10,964 bases of DNA from Ilumatobacteraceae bacterium (GTDB taxonomy: Bacteria > Actinomycetota > Acidimicrobiia > Acidimicrobiales > Ilumatobacteraceae): assembly GCA_025464045.1 (NCBI GenBank), contig JAODBQ010000695.1, positions 1 to 10,964 of the forward strand. Direction: 5' to 3'. Position 1 is the first letter of the stretch. The number at the start of each line of letters is the position of its first letter. The translations under genes were made by a program, and so were the position numbers. Below are positions 6,642 through 10,964 of the stretch, piece after piece. The notes beneath the pieces were generated by a model. That model saw nothing but the letters and a program-made list of their open reading frames with translations. It searched no databases and was not told the origin of the DNA.

Positions 6642-7658
6642 GTGACGGTGCTGTTCGCGACCCATCCCGCCTACCTGGATCACCTCGCCGGCGCGCGCCA
6701 CCCTGAGCGCCCCGAGCGGCTCGGCGCCGTCATCGAGGGCACGCGCCTGGGCGGTGCCGGGGATGCGCTGGTGGCGCTCGAACCACGCCCGGCGACGTTG
6801 GCCGAACTGGAGCGCGTGCACCCGGCGGCCTACCTGGAGCGCATCGAGGCGATCTCCGAATCCGGTGGCGGCAGGCTCGATCCGGACACGTACGCGGGTC
6901 CGGCCACGTGGCGCGCCGCGACGCTCGCGGCCGGCGCCGGGCTCACCGCGGTCGAGGCCCTTCGTAGAGGCGAGGCCGACGCGGCCTTCTGCGCGGTCCG
7001 TCCTCCTGGGCACCACGCCACGCCGACCGAGTCGATGGGCTTCTGCGTGATCTCCAACGTCGCCGTGGTCGCCGCCGCGCTCGCCGCCGCCGGTGAGCGG
7101 GTCGTGATCATCGACTACGACGCCCACCACGGCAACGGCACCCAGGCCGCGTTCTACCACGATCCGCGGGTCCTCTTCGTCAGCTTCCACCAGTGGCCGC
7201 TGTACCCCGGCACCGGTCGCCACGACGAGACCGGCGCCGGACCGGGCGTGGGGACCACCGTCAACATCCCGCTCCCGGCCGGAGCCACCGGCGACGTCTA
7301 CCTCGCCGCGTTCGATGAGATCGTCGCGCCGATCGTGGCCCGGTTCGCGCCGACGTGGCTGCTGATCTCGGCCGGCTTCGACGCCCACCGCAGCGACCCG
7401 ATCACCGAGCTCGGCCTGTCCGCGGGAGACTACGCGCCGCTCACCTCGCGGGTGCTGGCGCTGGTGCCCGCCGGGCGCCGGATCGCGATGCTGGAGGGCG
7501 GGTACGACCTCGACGCGCTCACGCTGTGCTCGGCCACGGTGCTGTGCGTGATGGCCGGCAAGGTCGCGCCGGTGCTCGAGCCGGCCACGTCGGGGGGCCC
7601 GGGTGGCGAGCACGTCGCCGCGATCAGCGCGTTCTGGGCGCAGCAGAGCGGCACGTGA
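6642..7658 (+). CDS. Histone-deacetylase-family (AcuC/HDAC-like) zinc hydrolase
   Basis: 338 residues of the arginase/deacetylase fold, which removes acetyl or related acyl groups from lysines, polyamines or small amides using Zn2+. All signature motifs are present in order: HPERPERL near the N-terminus, RPPGHHA (120-126; tandem His 124/125 of the charge relay), DYDAHHGNGT (158-167; zinc ligands D160 and H162), SAGFDAH (zinc ligand D247), and LEGGYD (284-289; Y288 as the transition-state Tyr). The length and the FHQWPLYPGTG segment suggest the bacterial class II-like branch more than acetoin-utilisation AcuC, but the substrate is open. The start is taken as GTG 6642, which places the conserved LFATHPAYLDH strand right at the N-terminus. 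An in-frame ATG further upstream lies inside the divergent acetyltransferase gene and is unlikely. Its last codons overlap the CCA-enzyme start by GTGA, so the two are probably co-translated. Confidence 0.92.
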   Translation: MTVLFATHPAYLDHLAGARHPERPERLGAVIEGTRLGGAGDALVALEPRPATLAELERVHPAAYLERIEAISESGGGRLDPDTYAGPATWRAATLAAGAGLTAVEALRRGEADAAFCAVRPPGHHATPTESMGFCVISNVAVVAAALAAAGERVVIIDYDAHHGNGTQAAFYHDPRVLFVSFHQWPLYPGTGRHDETGAGPGVGTTVNIPLPAGATGDVYLAAFDEIVAPIVARFAPTWLLISAGFDAHRSDPITELGLSAGDYAPLTSRVLALVPAGRRIAMLEGGYDLDALTLCSATVLCVMAGKVAPVLEPATSGGPGGEHVAAISAFWAQQSGT

Positions 7659-9082
7659 TCCCCGACCGGTTCCAGCCGGTGCTCGCCGAGATGGCGCCGC
7701 TCACGGAGCGGTTCCTTGCCGCCGGTCATCGGCTCTACCTCGTCGGCGGCACGGTGCGCGACCTCTTGCTGGGCGACGTGGACGCGGCGGGCGAGATCGA
7801 CTTCGACGCGACCACCGACGCGCGGCCCGAGGAGATCAAGGCGTGCCTCGCCGGCTGGGCCAACGCGATCTGGACGCAGGGCGAGCGGTTCGGCACGATC
7901 GGGGCCAAGAAGCGCAACGCCCAGGGTGAGCGCACGTACGAGATCACCACGCACCGCGCCGAGGTGTACCACGACGACTCGCGCAAGCCGGACGTCGCCT
8001 TCGCCGACGCGATCGAGACGGACCTGTCCCGTCGGGACTTCACCATCAACGCCCTCGCGTTGGAGCTGACCAGCCCGACGCCGACGCTCGTCGATCCGTT
8101 CGGCGGGGCCGCCGACCTCGCCACGCGCACGTTGCGCACGCCACTCGCACCCGAGGTCAGCTTCAGCGACGATCCGCTGCGGATGCTGCGCGCGGCGCGC
8201 TTCATCGCCCGGCTGCAGATGCAGCCCGTGCCGGAGCTCGAGGCAGCGGTGCGCACGATGCACAGCCGGCTCGAGATCGTGTCCGCGGAGCGGATCCGCG
8301 ACGAGCTGGACAAGCTGATCAGCCTTCCTCACCCGAGTGCGGGAATGTGGTTCGCGCTCGAGACCGGGCTCGCGGACGAGTTCCTGCCGGAGCTGCCGGC
8401 GATGCGACTCGAGCAGGACCCGATTCACCGTCACAAGGACGTCCTCACCCACACCCTCGCGGTGGTCGAGAACGTGCGGCCGCCGGCCGAGCCGGGGGCC
8501 TTCGACTTCCGCATCACCCGCCTCGCGGCACTGTTCCACGACGTCGGCAAGCCGCGCACGCGCGGCTACCAGCAGGGCAAGGGCGTCACGTTCCACCACC
8601 ACGACGCGGTCGGTGCGCGGATGACCCGCAAGCGGTTGGAGGCGCTGCGCTACTCGCACGACGACGTCGCCGCGATCACCGAGCTCGTGGCCCTCCACCT
8701 GCGGTTCCACACGTACCAGATGGGCTGGACCGACTCCGCCGTGCGCCGCTACGTGCGCGACGCCGGGCCGCTCCTCGCCGAGCTGAACGTGCTCACCCGC
8801 TGTGACTGCACCACGCGCAACGAGCGCAAGGCGGCGATGCTCGGCCGGCGGATGGACGAGCTGGAGGCGCGCATCGCCGAGCTCGAAGCACGGGAGTCGT
8901 TGGCCGCGCTGCGTCCCGAGCTCGACGGCAACGCGGTGATGGAACTGCTCGCGCTGCCGCCCGGCCGTGCCGTGGGCGAGGCGCTCGCGTTCCTGTTGGA
9001 CGTCCGCCTCGACGAGGGGCTGCTCGGTGACGAGGAGATCCGTCGCCGCCTTCAACGCTGGTGGCACGACCGGGGCCAGTGA
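7655..9082 (+). CDS. cca: CCA-adding tRNA nucleotidyltransferase with HD domain
   Basis: 475 residues, a typical length for the actinobacterial enzyme (called pcnA in mycobacteria). It builds or repairs the 3'-CCA end of tRNAs from CTP and ATP without a template. The class II nucleotidyltransferase head is at about 20-150: GGTVRD (31-36), then EIDFDATT with metal-binding D49 and D51, and the RRDFTINALAL motif. The PolyA-polymerase RNA-binding segment follows (DPLRMLRAARFIARL). An HD domain lies at about 255-365, with HRH (258-260), FHDVGKP (H295, D296) and later His residues, suggesting an added metal-dependent phosphohydrolase activity. The C-terminal region starts with a charged helix or coiled coil (about 390-420) and continues with LRPELDGNAVMELL and a helical tail. 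The GTG at 7655 overlaps the upstream stop (GTGA). ATG 7691 is an alternative start that would trim 12 residues before the conserved fold. Confidence 0.96.
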   Translation: MIPDRFQPVLAEMAPLTERFLAAGHRLYLVGGTVRDLLLGDVDAAGEIDFDATTDARPEEIKACLAGWANAIWTQGERFGTIGAKKRNAQGERTYEITTHRAEVYHDDSRKPDVAFADAIETDLSRRDFTINALALELTSPTPTLVDPFGGAADLATRTLRTPLAPEVSFSDDPLRMLRAARFIARLQMQPVPELEAAVRTMHSRLEIVSAERIRDELDKLISLPHPSAGMWFALETGLADEFLPELPAMRLEQDPIHRHKDVLTHTLAVVENVRPPAEPGAFDFRITRLAALFHDVGKPRTRGYQQGKGVTFHHHDAVGARMTRKRLEALRYSHDDVAAITELVALHLRFHTYQMGWTDSAVRRYVRDAGPLLAELNVLTRCDCTTRNERKAAMLGRRMDELEARIAELEARESLAALRPELDGNAVMELLALPPGRAVGEALAFLLDVRLDEGLLGDEEIRRRLQRWWHDRGQ

Positions 9083-9108
9083 TACGGTCCCGGCCTCGCG
9101 ACGTCGAC

Positions 9109-9114
9109 GGGAGA
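9109..9114 (+). promoter_or_regulatory. Ribosome-binding site of the GGDEF-EAL gene
   Basis: GGGAGA sits 4 nt before GTG 9119-9121, in the 36-nt gap after the CCA-enzyme stop. GTG 9119 is the first possible start in this frame after that stop, so the site and the frame agree on the start. Confidence 0.55.
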
Positions 9115-9118
9115 TCGC

Positions 9119-10964
9119 GTGCGAGACGAGACGAAGGACGTTGATCCGTTTGTCGACGCACCCCGTCGGCGCGTCCCCAGCTTGGCGATCGTCGCCTTGT
9201 GCGCGTGGCCGATCCCGGTGCTGGTGGTCGCGTTCGTCGTCGATCGTCGCCGGACATCGTTGATCGCACTGCTGCTCGGCGCCGCCTCGATCTCGTTCGC
9301 GGCGCTGCTCGTGATCGGACGCGTGCGCCGTCAGCGCCTGCTGCAGCGGCTCGATGAGACCGTGCGCGAAGTCAACGGCGCACGGGCCGACACCCGCCGC
9401 TTCCTCGATGCGCTGCCCGACGCCGTGGTGGTCCTCGCCCGCGACGGACGGATCCGCGAGGTCAACGACCTGGCGCTGCGCCTGACGTCGCGCACCAGCG
9501 AGGAACTGATCGGCTCGTACTTCACGTCGATGATGCCGCGCGAGCAGTGGTCGCACCTCGCCGCGCTGTGGAGCCGGCTGCAGGAGGGTGGGCCGCGGTT
9601 CGCGGAGCCGCCCGTGTTCGAGACGTTCCTGCCGAACGGCGAGCGGATCCTGCTCGAGGCGACGACCGACCTGCCGATCGTCGACAGCGACCGTGTGCTG
9701 ATCGTGCTGCGTGAGGTGACCGAGCAGGTCCGGCGCGCGGAGGGCCTGGAAGCGGCGCGGGAGCGGTTCCGGATGGCGTTCTACGGCGCGCCGACGGGGA
9801 TGGCCCTCGCCAACGCCGAGACGGCCGTGTTGTTGGAGGTCAACGCGGCGTTCGCCCGGTTGCTCGGCTACGAGCCGGCGACGCTGATCGGGACGTGCGT
9901 CGACGACATCACCCATCCCGACGACCGCGACGTGATGCCCCTCGTCGTGCGCGAGGAGCACGGGTTGTCGGAGGCGTTCCGGATGGACAAGCGCTACGTC
10001 CACGCCGACGGGCACCCGATCTGGGCCCGGACGTGGGTCTCGTTGATCGACGAGGGGGGCACGAGCCTCGCGATCGCGCACATCGAGGACATCAGCGAGC
10101 AGCGGCTCAGCAAGGAGCGGCTGGAGTGGGCGGCGACGCACGACGAGCTCACCCGGCTGCCCAACCGCTTCCACTTCCTCGAGCAGCTGGCGCGCAGCCT
10201 CGATTCCCTGCAGGCCGGGTCGGTGGCCGTGCTGTTCATCGACATCGATCACTTCAAGGTGATCAACGACAGCCTCGGCCACTCGGTCGGCGACCAGCTG
10301 CTGCGCGGGATCAGCGAACGGTTGCACAGCGTCGTGCGCGAACGTGACGTGCTCAGCCGGTACGGCGGCGACGAGTTCATCGTCATGCTCACCGACGTCG
10401 GGTCGAACATGGACCCGCGCGAGGTCGCGGCGAGGATCCGCAAGGAGATCGCCAAGCCGATGCTGGTGGACGGCGCCGAGCTGTTCGTCACGGCGAGCAT
10501 CGGCATCACCGTCGCCGAGCGAGACGGTTGCACGACCACCGAGCTGCTGCGCGACGCGGACGCGGCGATGTACCGCGCGAAGGCGCGCGGTCGCGATCGC
10601 GTGGAGCTGTTCGCCGCGGCCCCGCAAGCGGCAGGGTTGCAGGCGTTGCGCACCACGAGCGAGCTGCGTCGCGCGCTCGAGCGCGGCGAGATCGTGCCGT
10701 ACTACCAGCCGATGGTCGAGCTCGACAGCGGCCACCTCATCGGCTTCGAGGTGCTGGCCAGGTGGCGCCACCCCGAGCGCGGGCTGCTCGGTCCGGACCA
10801 GTTCCTGCCGATGGCCGAGGAGACGGGGCTGATCGGCGACCTGGGCGCGGCGGTGCTGCGCGCCTCGATCTCCCGGCTGGGCCTGTGGCGCACGAGCACC
10901 CCACGACTCGCCGACCTGTTCGTCTCCGTCAACGTCGGCCTCCGCCAGCTGTCCGACAACGCCT
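9119..10964 (+). CDS. Membrane PAS-PAS-GGDEF-EAL cyclic-di-GMP turnover protein, partial (C-terminus beyond right edge)
   Basis: 615 residues are readable before the right edge. After an acidic/basic N-terminus there are two membrane helices (about 21-41 and 47-66) with a very short loop (DRRRTS). A linker helix leads to PAS 1 (about 93-204, starting FLDALPDAVVVLARDG) and PAS 2 (about 217-335, FYGAPTGMALAN... ending AHIEDISEQR). The GGDEF domain starts at THDELTRLPNR (340-350), has the magnesium-binding FIDIDHFKVIND stretch, an exact GGDEF (416-420) and, five residues before it, RERD (407-410), the RxxD product-inhibition site. This predicts a working diguanylate cyclase. The EAL domain begins at YYQP (528-531) with the signature FEVLARWRHP (E544), and a conserved Asn appears in SVNVGLRQL, so the visible part looks competent for c-di-GMP hydrolysis; the remaining catalytic residues lie outside the window. 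PAS domains probably sense a ligand or redox state. It follows the CCA gene by 36 nt and could be co-transcribed with it. Confidence 0.93.
   Translation, partial: MRDETKDVDPFVDAPRRRVPSLAIVALCAWPIPVLVVAFVVDRRRTSLIALLLGAASISFAALLVIGRVRRQRLLQRLDETVREVNGARADTRRFLDALPDAVVVLARDGRIREVNDLALRLTSRTSEELIGSYFTSMMPREQWSHLAALWSRLQEGGPRFAEPPVFETFLPNGERILLEATTDLPIVDSDRVLIVLREVTEQVRRAEGLEAARERFRMAFYGAPTGMALANAETAVLLEVNAAFARLLGYEPATLIGTCVDDITHPDDRDVMPLVVREEHGLSEAFRMDKRYVHADGHPIWARTWVSLIDEGGTSLAIAHIEDISEQRLSKERLEWAATHDELTRLPNRFHFLEQLARSLDSLQAGSVAVLFIDIDHFKVINDSLGHSVGDQLLRGISERLHSVVRERDVLSRYGGDEFIVMLTDVGSNMDPREVAARIRKEIAKPMLVDGAELFVTASIGITVAERDGCTTTELLRDADAAMYRAKARGRDRVELFAAAPQAAGLQALRTTSELRRALERGEIVPYYQPMVELDSGHLIGFEVLARWRHPERGLLGPDQFLPMAEETGLIGDLGAAVLRASISRLGLWRTSTPRLADLFVSVNVGLRQLSDNA

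Noticed and set aside
9080..9121. Possible stop readthrough fusing the CCA enzyme to the GGDEF-EAL protein, since both are in the same frame with only one TGA between them
   Set aside because: A ribosome-binding site and GTG start lie just after the stop and both proteins are complete at the junction, so separate translation is the simpler reading.
7430..10771. Very long minus-strand open frame opposite the deacetylase, CCA-enzyme and GGDEF genes
   Set aside because: Its translation is Arg/Val/His/Gln-rich with no recognisable domain. It is the antisense shadow expected in high-GC DNA opposite three well-supported genes.

Overview
The window is very GC-rich and densely coded, with GTG starts, short intergenic gaps and G/C-ending third codon positions. 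Gene content and order resemble the actinobacterial pcnA – DUF6049 – mviN – sigM – anti-sigma neighbourhood known from mycobacteria (Rv3907c to Rv3912), so the source is most likely a member of the Actinomycetota. A deep-branching class such as Acidimicrobiia is plausible, but this is inferred from gene order and not from a search.

Layout: two divergent gene sets start from a short intergenic region at 6577-6641. Leftward (minus strand, read 6576 to 1) there are six genes: a two-lobed GNAT acetyltransferase, a secreted and membrane-anchored DUF6049-type protein, a DegV-family lipid-binding protein, a transmembrane Ser/Thr protein kinase with an extracytoplasmic discoidin-like domain, an ECF sigma factor, and an anti-sigma-like protein cut by the left edge. 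Three of the five junctions are 4-nt ATGA overlaps. The other two are a 78-nt gap before the kinase and a 30-nt gap before the sigma gene. Rightward (plus strand) there is a class II histone-deacetylase-like hydrolase, a CCA-adding tRNA nucleotidyltransferase with an HD domain that overlaps it by GTGA, and a membrane PAS-PAS-GGDEF-EAL cyclic-di-GMP protein cut by the right edge.

How they may work together: the leftward set looks like a cell-envelope sensing and regulation operon, with an exported envelope protein, a membrane kinase with an external sensor domain, and an ECF sigma/anti-sigma pair. In mycobacteria the position next to sigM is held by MviN, a MurJ lipid II flippase fused to a pseudokinase and an external sugar-binding-like domain. 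Here the flippase part is absent, DegV lies in its place, and the kinase keeps its catalytic residues. The rightward set joins a deacetylase-like enzyme, tRNA 3'-end maturation and second-messenger turnover. No tRNA, rRNA, insertion sequence, CRISPR array or convincing terminator was seen, and no stretch over 300 bases lacks a gene.
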